From contig CM024186.1 in assembly GCA_013433145.1 (NCBI GenBank), positions 4,964,001 through 5,028,000 of the forward strand: DNA of 64,000 bases, written 5' to 3'. The DNA is from Ascaris suum. Its lineage: Eukaryota > Nematoda > Chromadorea > Rhabditida > Ascarididae. Positions 13,117 through 27,975 of this stretch are shown here, piece by piece. Made by a program: the position numbers and the translations under genes. Numbering within the stretch: position 1 is the stretch's first letter; the number at the start of each line of letters is the position of its first letter. The notes beneath the pieces are model-generated. The model made no database searches, was not told the origin of the DNA, and saw only the letters and a list, made by a program, of their open reading frames with translations.

Positions 13117-16100
13117 TCATACATCACGCACCTGAAAAAATGTCGCAGAAAGTTGATCGAACGGACCGAAGATATGGTACAGTGAAACGTTGACGCTGGG
13201 TTCCGTAGATTAGGACGCTTGCGAATTCCCAGAAGTTTTTTGTCTTTGAAGGATTCAATTCAACAAAGAAAGAAAAGGGGGAGGGGAGGAAGCACTATCT
13301 CACTTACAACACTCAATATGAACTTAGAGCATAAACTCCAACTTCGTTCTAGAGAAATCCACAACCTCACCAATATTTCCTTAGTTACTTAGTCAAATGC
13401 AATAGTATCTTTAGTTAAATTTTAATACCTCTGCCACAAAATATGACTCCCAAATCTGAAGTATTCAAACACAACACCTATGTTACCACCATAAAACTAG
13501 GCGCAACAAAATCGATTATTCAGAAGGACTTACATTCTGAATGACCTTCCTTCGCCTTCGAGTTAACCTTCGTGACATGTTACAATCGGCGACCATCGAT
13601 ATCGACGAAAATGCGCTACTTGCCATTGAATCGACTGTCTCGTTGAAACTTTTCACGGCATCTTCGTCAGCAAACTTAAATAAGGACGCTGAGTAAACAC
13701 AATAAAACATTTCGATACAAACCATAAAGACCGCCATTTATTTAATCCTTCGTCTCTGGAGACGAAACAAAGAGACGACTCGAAAGAAGTTTATAAACCC
13801 GCTTTTGAACCCTATTATCGCAAAAAAGCAAACAAACAACACAAACGTCGTCAAATCATGGGCAGATGTCACAAGATAAACGTTACTTGGCAGTATTCCA
13901 AATTCGTGCAAACATAAAAATATGGCAAGTAAATTAAACTGAAATATAATACAATTACACAAAGATACATTACGAACTGGAAAGAACTCATATAAAAGCA
14001 TGAATAGATCATCATAATCCTCAGTCTCGTTCTTTGTTCCATATTCCCGCACGTAGTTTTTTCCCATAACAATTTTCTCAAAACAATCTCCACACTGCTC
14101 ACTTCCCACATTTTCCCATAACTTCTCCCATATTTCCCATGTGGAGCGTATTTTCACTGAATGCCAAGATCTTGCAACTGTAAATTTAATGTCGTCATGA
14201 AATAAAACAATCTTGGATTGTTATATCTTGTTTCAGATTGCCCAGCCATCACAAAAAAAAAATTAATGAGTCGATAGGTTACGCCTTCCATTTCACTAGA
14301 GAAGCAGCGTCCAGAAACAACACACCGTGGATAGCTAAACTAGAACACCGCTCTCGGCCATCTCAATTTCACTTTTCTTCCCTATAACACCACGGAGTAA
14401 CTCAATAATAACCGAGTCGATTAAATGCAATTTTATGAGTTAGATAAGCACTTTTCAATAAGAGTTAGATAAGCTCGTTAACGTTCACTATCACCTTCAT
14501 CTTGGACAGCACATCTGCTGCTAATACCTATCCAAACCGTACTGCTCAAGAAATGCAACCTTATCATGCCAACCAATCCATTTCTATCTTAGCACTTTCC
14601 TCTCCCTTTTTCTACCCTCCTCTTCCTCTTCGCTATGAACTGCTTTGGCGAAGAGACTCACCAAAAAACCTAAGGTGTGTAGCTTGAAGGAAACAAGCTT
14701 CCTTCACTTCTACAACAAACCTCTCTTCCACTACAAACAAAGTGACCTTTATTAAATCCAAATCATCATATACTCGCGATATCTCTTCAAAAATTTCACC
14801 GAAGGACAGCTGAAGCGGTTATTCTTCAGTGAAACTTATAGAGTAAAATTCGGATAAGATTTCACAAAATGATTTCATTAGTCAAACCAATACAAATCAA
14901 TCGTAAAATAGTATCGCCCTAATCCCCCCCCCCCCCCCCCAACAATTAATTACCCAACCACTCGCAGCATGTCACACTCAGCCTTTGCTTACATTCCTAC
15001 CCTTTTGCCACATCCAACATCAGGCACATAGACATAGAATGCAATAATCCTCTTGTACTTCAGCAATCGTTAAGGCCACCTTTATGCTGGTCACACACAA
15101 CGTAACTTAGATCATTTTTAGCGACGCTTTAACTCAATCATGTAAGCGATATCCGACAAAGAACTCTACTGCTCGAATTTAGGCCCACTGCTATCCATCA
15201 CCTGACTATATACCCTCCTCTCTACCGCATTAACGAGGAGTAAGATATAAGCTCACCTTCACTCGTCTAGTTCTCTTCTCAGGAATGACTCCTCGTAAAG
15301 GTGAAGGAGATCGCTTCGCTGATGAGCTTGACAGTGATAGAACACTTCTTGCTTCCGATAGAGGTGTCGTATGTAGTGATACTACAAGATTGGAACAGTT
15401 CAAACTCAACATATCACATCATTCGGCTTACCACCAAATAATACCTCATTTATAAAATCGAACGCCAAGATAACAATTTACAATTCCCTCTATAAATCGA
15501 TTTAATGAGTTGATGAGTTAAGTAGGAAATTTCAATACAGACACAACCAGACCCCACAATCATTGCAAGATATGCTCAATGACGTCATGAACGACTATAT
15601 GAGATTATTTGTAGGTGAAAAAAATCAGCCTAACTGCAATTCACTCTAAGAATCCGTTCAGCTATAATTTAAAGACTCACGACTACAATCTGAATTTAAT
15701 CTAACGAATCTATCCAGAACATTCAAAATAACTGCACAAACCTGATCGCACATCTCCATTATGCAATCGATCTTCCTCGTCGAAGATTTCCCTCAACGGT
15801 CGATTCTCATCATTCGGCGTTATCTGTTCCGAATCAGCATCAATGGTGCTTTCATCATGCCGACTCACAGACGTACTGATCACTTCAGTGATTTGATTAC
15901 TACTTTTCGCTCTGGATGCATCAGCTTCATCCTCACGCAACTGAGTCGACTCACTCATTGTTAGTAAAGATTCACCCGTGTTCAAATATTCTTGCATGCT
16001 TACGACTCGTTCGATTAAGCACTCTGCAATGAATCAGTACATAACACGATTTTGAAAAAATAGCTTCGTTGAAGCCCCTCCGCTTCCCCTCTCTCACCTG

Positions 16101-17396
16101 TAATAGATCGCCAGCAATAACGCTCGAATGAAAATGGATTATCTATGGAAACAGTTTATCACTTATATTTCCCTTTCCCTTAGAACTATGTTTCTTTTTT
16201 TCTTTCACTACTTAGACCTCAGTCAAGTATCGTTAAAAACCCAAAGAAAATTAAGCGGAAAAAAGACAGAGATTAATTCTATGCTAGTCCCTCAACATGG
16301 GACACATACTTCACTTTCGACAACCCTCCGTTTTTCAACAATTCCTCATTTTTAAATGTTGACGACCGACTAATAAACAACTAACCCTTAGCTTGAGCGA
16401 CAAGCTGAGGTCTCTTTGAAGTTCGAGCGATTTCGAGCTGCATCCGTAATGACTTCACCTCAGCTTCCAGTTCTTTCCGCCTTCTTGCCTCATTCGCCAA
16501 ACGACATCCACTATCAGTACACTGATCGAATAGTTCCGACCTTTCACGTTGCAAATCAACAATTTTCTCTTTCAGTCTCGCATTCTCCTCGCTGAAAATC
16601 AAACTATGCGGGTCCAGTAATCAACGAATAGCATTTACAACAATTTGCAAAAAACCTTATGTGCAAAGCAATTGCACTTTTACTGAATTCCTTACGTCAA
16701 GTTTATTACTGCAACCAGCATCGCTCTATATTTACTGACGATTATTTCATCGAATAAATAAATTTAATTATGGTATAAGTGCTATTCAATTATATGAGCC
16801 CCTCGGTTTAAACCGCTAGCATCCTTGGAGAGGTAAAAAGATAACCGGGCCCATATCCATATATGGTGATAAACAACCCCTCTCAAATACAGAAACCAAG
16901 GCCATCAATTACTTACTCAATTATTTGCGCGGAAAATATGAGTGTCCTTTCGTGGCTTCTACTACCTCAATGCCTCTCAATATAAAACAAAATACAAAGA
17001 GAAAGGATTTTTGTAACCACATAGATGTAGAAGGTCTGTAAAAATCGATGACTCTTCCACGATACACAGCTGCAACCACGACGAGAAACTAGCAAAAATG
17101 GAATTATAGTGCCGATAGTAATGGTAAATGATCACAATCTTAGTAAATCATTTTGGTAATAACTGACCACCACTTCCGCGCACTATCTATGACAATAAAG
17201 CCACTACATAGAAAAAAACATTATAGAAAGTGCGAAATTAAAAAAAAATTGGTGTAATCAACTTGTTTGTGTGTAAAGACTTATCGGAGCAAACACCTCC
17301 ACTTCTTTGAAACATACCTCGCCGCAGCACTCCGTTCCATTCCACAATTTCACTGTAAACCTCAGAACGCTTTCTTCATTCCAATCTCAATCTCGC

Positions 17397-17458
<62 letters not shown>

Positions 17459-20400
17459 CCGGTCTCGCAAACTTCTCTAACAGAAACCTCATTTTACAAA
17501 TCACTACTAACATGCCTCAAGGTGCTAGTTTCTCCCAATAACGTCTGAATATAATAAAAATAAAAAGTATTATACCTCATTGTGCGGACAACAACATCAC
17601 TAAACACCTTTCCGTTGTATTCTGCACCTCGACCCACCAAAATTGGTGTTTGTTTATTGACGCTTGCCAGCTTCTCCTTTGTCAAATCCAGCTCTGCTCT
17701 CAGTCTAGATATTTCAGACTGCAACGCCGACACATCACCTAAAAGCCCATTTGTTACCATAAGTGACCTCTATCTACGCGCCAGAAGAGCCACAGGTGAA
17801 TTCAGCTGGCAATTTGCGTTAGCTAAGTTCAACTGGCAGTCTCGTGGCCGTCTTTCGCATGCCATTTCGGGCTGCCGTAGGTGAGTTCTATTACCGTAGC
17901 CCTATGGTACTCTATTTCAAAGTCACACTCACCTACGCCGTAGGGAAAATCTGCAAAAGTACTATTAAATCAGTGATTTCAAAGGCATATGATATACACT
18001 ACGACTGGGTTGGATTATTCCAAACTAACTGAAACCGACTAATGGCAAAAACCTTGGCCAATTTTTTATGGAAGATGTGACCTTCGAGCTACGGGCAATC
18101 ATAACAGCGACTAGACAACGCTAAAAACACCTATTTATCGCCTTGTTTTGCTGAAACACCGCCTGAATGATATCACCATATTTGCACACTGCACGTCACA
18201 TGACCGAAACCACGTCCTCCGCTGTATTTAAAAAGAGAAATCCCTTCGAATGCCTAATCTGCTCTATGCAAAAGCATTTTATTACCATCATATCTACTCA
18301 AGTGAGCTCTAAGCAGCACGAATAAGTGCAAAAAAACACAACATGGGAGACGCATCTAGATGTTCAAGCAATTGAGATTTGATCCGGTTTAGCCGATGGT
18401 ACCGCGAATCAAGTAAGTCAAATACTGCAGCATCGTATAGGTGAGATGATAACTATCGACGTCCCATCAATCGAGAAAGCCCTCATCAAGAACAATAATA
18501 ATAAAACTGAAGTTTATAAAGCAAAAAATTACCGCCGCCACTTGTAGAGGGCAATGCAAGTGCCAGCATAAGTTGTTGACGCATACATTCCAGCTCGCGA
18601 TCCAAGTTTCTCTTCTCAGCTCGCAACCAGTCATTTTCCGATTTCAACTTAATTAAATCCTTCTCCAATTTCAACCGTTCGTCGACAAACTGCAATCATA
18701 TATGCAACAAAGATGATCACACCACAGTAAACCGAAATAAAAAGTAGTATTTTTAGCTCCCATCGTTACGCCCCGGCAACACATCGAACCCCATAAGAAT
18801 TCTACAACTCACCCTTCCCCCCCCCCCTCCTCATATCAAGCACTTCTCGCTCATTACCTGTCCTGCAACTTCCACAACCTCCTGCCATGCTTTGTTTTCC
18901 AACAAAATAATACCTATGAAGTTATTCATACCCAACCTCCTCCAAACCTCTTGCTTTTCGAAAATATTTCTAGTGTCGAGAAGAAGCGAATGCTAAGCAT
19001 ACCGAAGATGCCGTCGTCGGTTAACGCTTCGCAAAACAATCACTGATAAGATCCAAAAATTTTCTCTTTCTCAGATCGTTTTGACTTAGAAGTATCTATT
19101 TCTCAGAATTGACTCAGAAGTGAATTCTTCAAAACAAAAGTCTGAGTTATCCATCAAAATATTTATCTTTAAGTAAGCTGCTTAAAAGCATCGCTCTATG
19201 TCAATATATTTTATTCGCTCGTTCAACTGCGGCCCTTAGCCACATTAGTCATTCGAAAAACTGATATCATATTTTTCTTCTCAAACATCAAAAACTATCT
19301 TTGCACCGAGAGTCAATCTGCAGATGAGACACGACGTGTCTAAATTTTGAATGTTCCAGTGTTCCGATCTCCTCCCCTTGTTTAGTCATGAGCTAGAGCA
19401 GTCGTGAAATTCATTTCTATACGCAGAAGTCAAAAATTTTGTGTAATAGTAGCTCGACAGACACACATAGAAAATCACAAAAAACTTTGTGTATTTTCTC
19501 AAAGTGAAGCTGGGGGGGGGGGGGGGGGGGAAAGAGGAAGGAATAGTGGGAGTGACGACTTCCCAATCCGCGGTCGACGATAAATGATCGATGATCAACT
19601 CGAAAATGCAGGCTCTAACTTCATAGCTCTAATCGACAGTGTAGTCACTACTATTACAAACAATCATTAAAGTGCTGTTACTGAGGATATATCAGCTATT
19701 CACAGCACAAAAAAATTGTTTGGCTCCTTACCTCTGCAAACATTGAGTTCCCTTTCTTTGCCACCTTCATATTGTTACGATGATCCTCCAGTTCAGCAGT
19801 GAGCTCGGCATTGCGCAATCGCATTCCCTAAATTCAAAAAAATGAATGCAAAAATGATTATTTAGTTAACGCCAATTATAAATATAAAACACCCCGTACC
19901 ACGTCTCCTAAAGACTGCAGGACCAAGCGAAAAGGATAAACAGTGTCAAATCGATTCCCTCCTCCTCCCTCATCATACAACCCAGCTACTGCATAGGCCG
20001 CGATATCTTGTAAGCGATTGCTCTCTACCACACCAATAGCAAACAGTCTAAGCCAAATAGCCTCAGGCCACTATCGTCACGAACCTCAGCGTCACGCTTA
20101 TACTCATTGCAAATTGCGTTGATCTCTTCGCAACGTGCTTGTTCATTCTCTAGTTCTCGACTCTTTTCAATGAGCTCTCTCCGCATTCCTTCGATTTCGC
20201 TCCCCGCTTCAGCCAATTCTTGTTCAAGTTCCTCCTGAAATTGAACATCCGTTTAGAGTACTGTCATCACAGTTCCTTTTACTATCAGAATTTTCTCAGT
20301 GGCGAAAAGCTGATAACCACAAAGATCGCCTGCTAAAGACGGAAGCATATATATCCAACGACAAGTTCTCAATAAACGACTAATCTCGATATACTCGTCC

Positions 20401-23400
20401 AAGCTGAAAACATTGTAAAGCTCGTGAACTGTGATAATAATAAGCTAAACAGCAAAGAAAGAAGACAAATGATCAAACTTTACGAACCGTTTTATGTGTG
20501 AGTCGAGCGATTTCAGCGTCCATGATTGAATCGGTTGTAGCATTTGCGGTCTCTTCGCAAAGATCTCTTTTCAATGCCTCTTCCAATTCACGATCCTTTT
20601 CAGCCAATCTCTTCTCCACTCTTGCCTTCTCACCTTCCATGGCAGACAACTCGCTCGATTTTACTGATAACTGCAAATAAAAACACTCTTTATTAATGAA
20701 ATATATGATGCCTTATTATATATCTTGCTCACCGAACACATAATTGCACCTTAAACCTCTCTTCAAAATAAATAATATCAAAAAGGCCTTAGCAGACAAA
20801 TCGACGAAAACCTTTAAAGAAACAGTAGCCAAATTCTAAAAATTATTTCACTATTCACTTCCTCTCTCCCTCCAAAAACAAACGTAGGAAGCACATTCAA
20901 CAGGCAGCTTGATAAGCGGTTTTCCGAAATTTCTTACTAGAACATGCCGAACGATTGTGTAAATGGCATAAAAGTATAACAGCACCTCAACACGCCTTAA
21001 TTATTCAAAAATTCCTAGACGTTCAGAATTCTTTCTGGATTTAACTGAAAAAAATCTTAGGATTCGCCTGAAATTCGACTTCACTAAATAACTATTTGAA
21101 TGAACACTTCTTATAACACAAAGATTTATTAAATTTAAATACGCTTATTATAGGTTATGCTCCACAATAATCTCAAACCACCTCCAGTCGCATTCATTTT
21201 TTTAAAACTTTGCGCAGGTGCATTTACCTATACCTTGTATTCCTCATAAGATAATCAGGTAATTCCTGCATATATCTATTCTGAGATCATAAGACGAAAA
21301 CATACATAAGCACTCACCCCTCTTAATTTGCACAAATTTCTGCATACAGATGTAAGACTTCATATTTTAGCACCATCAGTCCTCTGCGTAGGAAATAAAA
21401 AAAGATCAATATCGTCAAAGAAGACCACGCCGGATTATTTTCTTCTCCGCCAAATATTCCCACTTGCTAGAAAAATTTCTCTCTGGTTCTCCATGGCATA
21501 TAAGCAACCTCTTTTTTTCTTTCCCGTATCTTTCTTTGCCCAACCTCAGTATAACAGCCTGGAAAATTGAGTTTTTTATTTGTTTTTGCTAAACCTAGGA
21601 AGGGGGAGGAGAACGGATTCCTTTATTTAATTGAAAACGCCAAACCAAGAGAAGGAGAAAAAAGATGCGCAAACAGATTTACACTGTGTCAGCATCATTT
21701 TTCAAAATTGGAAATTCCGATGTCAAACGTTATCAAACATGCCAATGAACAAATTCATATCCGGCTAAGAGTGCTAGTGATTTTCTTCACATTCTCGGTG
21801 TTCTATCCCTTCAACTATTCAGTTACACTCACTACTATCATGAAAACCGATAATGAACCCCTCCTCTCTTTCCAGAACATCCAATTTCCCGTCTTTCAAC
21901 GCGCAGCCATACGCCATCACCTTTATCTGCCATCATCAAATGGGCAATGCATATTGCATCCCTCAGTATCATGCAGCCAAAAGCCCCAAGGCTTATATGG
22001 TTTTCGATCTGAAACGACAGGCAATTATCAAAACAGGAGATCCTAGTGTCCCTGGTATTGAAGAGGTGGCTTCTACTCACAGCACCTTTATTTAAAGCAA
22101 TAAATCAAACAGTAAACAACCTGCTCACGTAGATCTGACATTCGCTTTTCCAAATCCGAGACATAAGCTCTCCGATGGTTTTTTGCCTCATCTATTTCCT
22201 TCCTGAGGTCGTTCATATCATTCTCACATTCTTCGAGGTCTTTATCCCGACATTTCAGAAGAGCCTCCAAATGTTTTACTTCCTGTAATACAAACACATT
22301 GTATCATACATGGAAAAATATATTTAATACAAAGAGAGGAGTGAAAGATGGGGAAAAAAAGGCTATTGCAACAGAAGGAAAGAAACGCTAGGAGAGAAAA
22401 TAAGAGACTATTATTTTTTAAAACTTATCTGATACTTGTCTATATAGGACTAAATCGAAAATTGAGGCATTATTTTATCACAATCGACTCCATCATACTC
22501 ATCATGAACTAAAAAACAATAATATTATCACCATAAAATGCTTTAAGTAATCCAACAACTCCCAGTACGGCTAGGATTTGTTGATGCGCTTGTAAATGCA
22601 AGCCAAGCCAAATGCGCTCTATTCGAATGTCCTGAAAACCTACCAAATATTCCACACATAGAATCAAATCTCCATTAAGTCAACCACATTCGACGTATTC
22701 GGCCATAAGATATCACCTTTTGCCATAGCACAAGTCATGGATGTTTAACTATAACATCCTCAATATGTGCAAAAACCTGAGAACAACCTATGCGGATAGC
22801 TAAAGAATTTATTAAACATGCTTACACATTAAAGCGATAAAGGATGGTACCCACTATAGCCTAAGAATGTGTGCGAAAATGAGTGTTGAACTTGCACTTG
22901 TGCAATGAGCAAAATACGAACATAAATATAGACTAAATGAACGGAAAGTGCCGAATCCAAATGCACCTTTGCTAGGTAATAATAAAATAAGGTTACCTTA
23001 GCTTTTTGAAGGTTATCTTCGCTAAGCAACGATAAGCGTTCATCCTTTTCTTTATCTCTGTCCAGTAGTTGCTTTGCCATCGTCAGTATTGATGCCTTCT
23101 CATTTTCAGACCTCCGCAACATTTCCCTAAAACATAACCTTGTGAAATCAGTGCTTCTTGAACAGTGGTAATATTATGACAGCAAATAGAAAATTGTCGA
23201 AACATAAGGAAGGGAAAGACAGAGGTAACAGAAGGTACGGGTAAGTAAGGAGTTCATTAAAGAACCAATTGCAAGTCATCATAGCACTGAAAAGAAAAAC
23301 CGGATGACCTAAAACCTCGAAAAAGGTAAGAAGGGTAACAAAAGATGGAAATTATTGATAGGAGAAGACTTCAAATTTCCCATACATACATAAGATTAAA

Positions 23401-23791
23401 TTGTTCGAACTATTCATAGATAAGACGCTATTCTTCTAAACGATTTTCCGAGCAGGGGGCACCTCTGTGGCCATGACCATACGCAGTAGTATTCAGAATA
23501 TATAAGAGATGTATTTCTTGAAGCGATATCTCCAAATGTGAAAATGCAATAATTAAACAAATGATTAAACATTTTTTAAGAGTCGTAAGAAAGCAGATGA
23601 CCAAACCTTTTCGACTTTTTTTTCAATCCCCCTTCCACTTATTTAAAAAAAAACGCTAATTTGATAATAATAAAAAAGCGAAAAAAAAAAAATGTTATTG
23701 AAGAATAACGAAAAATATTTTATTAGTGCTGAAAATTCTAATTTTAAAGGAAGTGATACCTTAGTTCATCGATATCTTCAATTTCCGACAT
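13117..23791 (-). CDS. spdl-1: Spindly-family dynein-dynactin adaptor (coiled coil), 13 exons
   Basis: Spindly recruits dynein-dynactin to the RZZ complex at kinetochores during mitosis. Exons: 23760-23791, 22997-23126, 22121-22282, 20488-20670, 20085-20234, 19732-19827, 18533-18689, 17576-17738, 16386-16591, 15742-16023, 15257-15381, 13534-13674, 13117-13131. They join in phase to about 613 residues (human Spindly 605). Residues 1 to about 430 are almost continuous heptad-type coiled coil rich in E, K, R and L. The diagnostic Spindly motif, KGNSMFAE followed by FVDERLKLEKDL (human GNSLFAEVEDRR), spans the exon 6/7 junction near residue 250. An acidic/Ser-rich tail with SSSSAKRSPSPLRG and a basic RRLTRRRRKVIQN end the protein. 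The start MSEIEDIDELR lies 8 bases after a tttcag acceptor. The last 15-base exon (after ttttttcag) is the least certain part. No C-terminal CaaX box is seen in this model. Confidence 0.85.
14924..14940. repeat. Mono-C tract (C17) in a Spindly intron
   Basis: Seventeen C in the intron between exons 15257-15381 and 13534-13674. The bases just after it (14946-14957) match positions 4-15 of SL1 exactly, discussed under findings. Confidence 0.95.
17401..17456. repeat. (AT)28 microsatellite in a Spindly intron
   Basis: Uninterrupted AT dinucleotide array of 56 bases in the intron between exons 17576-17738 and 16386-16591. Confidence 0.97.
19512..19530. repeat. Mono-G tract (G19) in a Spindly intron
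   Basis: Nineteen G followed by a purine-rich stretch, in the intron between exons 19732-19827 and 18533-18689. This is the longest G/C homopolymer in the window. Confidence 0.95.
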
Positions 23792-23812
23792 ATTTTCTCC
23801 TGAAATGAACAA
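23792..23812 (-). promoter_or_regulatory. Probable trans-splice acceptor (or 5' UTR intron end) of Spindly
   Basis: On the minus strand the sequence ttgttcatttcag ends 8 bases before the ATG (5' leader GAGAAAAT). With no upstream coding exon in sight, this fits a nematode spliced-leader addition site, but an ordinary 5' UTR intron cannot be excluded. Confidence 0.55.
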
Positions 23813-26783
23813 AATAAATCAACTGAACAATACCAAGCACATATGGAAGCATCTAAATAATATATTGCTACTAAAATAATAATGCTAATGAATACCCTCG
23901 ACCTCCCTCCTCTCCTCCGGTGTTCCAATCTCATCCCCCAGCTGACCTTTCCTTACAAAATACTCTCATATTAAAATAATTTCACATCTTCGAAATTTAT
24001 AAATGAAATAATTTAAATATGGAATTAAATTTTAAATTTATATTATTATAATGATTTTTTAACTTTAAGCACCTTTTTATAAGAGGCTGATTATTTCACT
24101 CAAAGTATATGGGACTAATTGACATCAAGAACAATAGATTTCATGTGAGGAAATATTAGTACAACTGTGGAGTGGATCGTAGCGGGCAGGAAATTAGCAC
24201 GAATGGAACATCAAATGAGGATAGAAGAAACTCGTGCTAAACGTTTATCATATAATTTAAAGAGAAATTTACGAAAGGCTCGAGCTCGAACTTCGTGAGC
24301 AACAATCACCAATTTCATTCTTCTTTTTCAACCACCCACCACGTCATGGACTTTTTTTAAAGTAAAGCCGACCACTGAACGGAAATGCGTGCAAGCAGCG
24401 ATCGAAAGAAAATTCTTACAACGCTTTGCACATTCATTTATTGCTTCCAAGAGCACCTTTTGACAGCCGCAGACACACCATAGCACCTTAGCTGTCACCA
24501 ATTCAGTACATATAATGCACTTTATGGAAACAAATGTTGACAACCATGCAGACAAAAATGCCCATATACGAAAATGAGATTAAGATGCTCCTGGTCATCA
24601 AGGCAAAAACGCAACGCTTTTAATGGTAGAAAATTTCAGTGTTAATAGAGACATCACAGACTATATAACAGAAAGGCCTTACATGCGACAACCGGGTGGC
24701 TGTTTGGGGGGAAAGAGAGGAATGTGCAAAAATTCGATTAAAATGAAAGCTCTTTGTCACAGCGCGGCAATTTCAAAGGGAAATCAGCAGAAAACAGATA
24801 AATAGACAAATATGCATGTACACCTATAAAAGCACACAGCAATCGTCCTGCTGGAATGCGCTCTGCAAAATATCACAGCATGGAGAGAGGAACCACATGC
24901 AAGGCGGGCTCTCCAGGCCTTCACAAATTTCTTAACCAATATACTTCTTTATAAACTGAACCAGGTTTTGCATATGCCTTGCATTTAGCTTAATTATGCA
25001 GTACCTTAAAGTAAACAACAGGTATGGTTGGCAGCTATGTTGAAGTCATGGTTTTGCCAAAACCGAATATTTAAGTTTCACGTAATTCAGATGTTTGACG
25101 GCCTAAACTTCTCGCTCAAGGCTTCATTAGAACGCGAGTTGACAACATCGCACGAGAGAGATTGAAATATTGAAAAACATCAGCAAAAAAATGCATAAAA
25201 TTATCCAAAGGAGATGCCACTCATCAAGCCCTCGAAGCAGTTTGCTAGCAAATGAGTGGAAACTACGTCTGCAGACAAACAATCCCTCATTTGATTAACC
25301 CAATTCAGCTGCATAGCCAACACAGCTAAGAGAAGAAGCTGGATGACCGTATTTACTCCCCCCCCCCCCCTCCTCCACACACACACAAAAAATGAAGTCG
25401 TAAGTTTAGAAGAGAGAATGCGTGCAACTAGATAAAAAAGAACTAAAGAAGTAAGCCAATATGAAGGACACTTCCATCACCGATTGGTCTGCGCCGCTTC
25501 GAAAAAAAGTTCCCGGCCACGCCCCCACCGTAAGTGCGTAATGATCCCTCCCAGTCCCCGCCAGACTAGAACAAACCTCTCAAACTGCCAACCTTACTTT
25601 TACATTTTAATTAACAAATTAATTACTGTAAATAATTCGATAAGCACTTAAATCAATAGATATTTACATAACGACTCGAGAAAAAGAGAGGGAGAGAAAA
25701 AAGAAAGGGAAGGAAGAAAGAGAGAAAGAGAATGATAGATAGTATGCAGTAAGAGAAACGAATAAGGGCGACCGATAGCAGAGATGAATCGTTGAAAGAC
25801 AAAAAAAAATGAATCAATGAATAATCAAAAAACCACAAGCAAAAACCTTATTTAATAAACATTGCAGCTTTCTATTTATGAGAAAATAATTCGTTACAAT
25901 AAAGAAAGCGGAAAAATACGCATTATTGAAGTGATCACCGATGTTTACAATTTTCGATTCATGTCAAATATACAATCAATAAAATATTACACTCCCCCCC
26001 CCCCTCCCATTATTTGTCCTTCGTTTATATATAAATCAATTTCACACCATCGACTTGTGCACATAAAAAATTCAGTGGAAACAAAACGATAAATATACAT
26101 TCTATCGACGAGTTTTATGCGAGCGGGTGGGCGAAAAAAATCAAAAAAGAAGCTAAATAATGAGTGAAAAAATCGGATAGAGCATCAAATTTTTCTTCAT
26201 TCAAAAGTGAATGTTGGCGCCTATACAATAAAGACACGAAACGTCGAATACCTCAATGCAATAAAACGCTGATGAATAGATTCTTTGAAAAAATAAAAAT
26301 AAAAAACAGAGATTCAACGAATATAAATGAAAAATTTCTATGCGAATCGATACATTCAAAGCGCTAAGTAGAGCTAAGCAAAGTCGATAGTAGTATATAA
26401 AGTGCATCCAAACAAATCCTCAAGAATGCAAAATGGAACATGCCCCAATCCTATTATGTTGCAATCGATATCTCGGCTTTTTATGCTTGCATTCAAGCTC
26501 ATTCAACCCTATTGAAATCCTTCCCATCTTAGTTGAAAATTGCAAGCGGGAATTCGATCCTCGATTGACTATGGCATTTGCCAATGTTGGCAAGAAAAAA
26601 AAAGGGCGTTCCCACTTCCCAGAGCATATGCGCGCGTAGGAATGAATTGCAGAAGTTCTAGATGTCAAGCTAGACAATTTGGCATGCACTTGGCTTATGG
26701 GATGATCGGCCAACTCCATGGGACATTTGCTGCACTCGGCAGAGGACATTTCTGAGGAAAGCAATACTGCACACTGAGAGGCC

Positions 26784-26917
<134 letters not shown>

Positions 26918-27975
26918 CTAAAATGTAAATATAAGGTGGATGAAACGCTACAAAATTATCACATAAGGATTGCCTGTTTCGATTGAATTTGCAATTAAAG
27001 ACTTTTTTCCTCGTTTATAACAACCTCCTCCACCTCCTACTCCTACCTATAAAGCTTAAATAATCGAAAAAATGTAAAACAAAATATGGAAATTAGTAGA
27101 ACTGCATAAATAACTAAATCCATAGTGCACAAAATGTATTGCAAACAAATCCATAACCAATTTAACACAAGCTGGAACTATGCGCTAGGTCGTAAAACCA
27201 AACTCCGCTACCGCAGACAATAACCTGTAAAACTGGCGCATAACGATACCGACCTCCTCCCCACCCCATCCCCCCCCCTTTCCCCCACCCCCCTCCCCTC
27301 CAACTACCCACAAAACGTCCGCATAAAGACCAACATTCCGCACGAAATAAGTGGCGGAAGAAAGACAAAAACCAAATTTTGGCGCTCAAATTTTGAAAAT
27401 TTTTATCAGAACGACTAATGCAGCACAATAATTATCTCTGCAAAGTCGACTTTGTCTTTAATATTGCCGTTTCTTTAATGAAGCTTATGGGTGGCGCTTT
27501 TTCTTTAAATTGATTTGAATAAACGAAAAATCGACTGAAGGAAAAAGTGGGCAAACTGCCCAATTCGTTGTTCACTTTTTACACTGTACTATTTTATTTG
27601 GTTAGCGAAGCAATGAGCGCCAACGATGTTCACAAAAAAAGAGCTATTTGCAAAATCGATTAGGTTTACGAAAAGAGGAGAGAAAGAGAGAAGAAAAATG
27701 AAAGAATATGAAATGAAAAATTAATAATGGTAAATGCCAGCTGATGCAATTTCCTCGGAGACCAATCGGCGAATATAACCCCTTAAGGATTTTTTTTTAA
27801 ACCAAACCGAGCTGCATATGCAAATTCCATTACATCATTCTGTCACCATGATATGCAAATTTTATTGCATCATTCTATTATCACGGGGAACATCAAAAAG
27901 TGGAAGTTGTACCTGCGGCATTCTATGGCAGCGCCTATCAAGTTTCAATCATCCATCATGCCCAAATCGTGGTTT

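Noticed and set aside
21567..22046. 159-codon plus-strand open frame inside a Spindly intron
   Set aside because: No domain, no splice support, and other frames on both strands are open over part of it. Kept only as part of the stop-poor island note.
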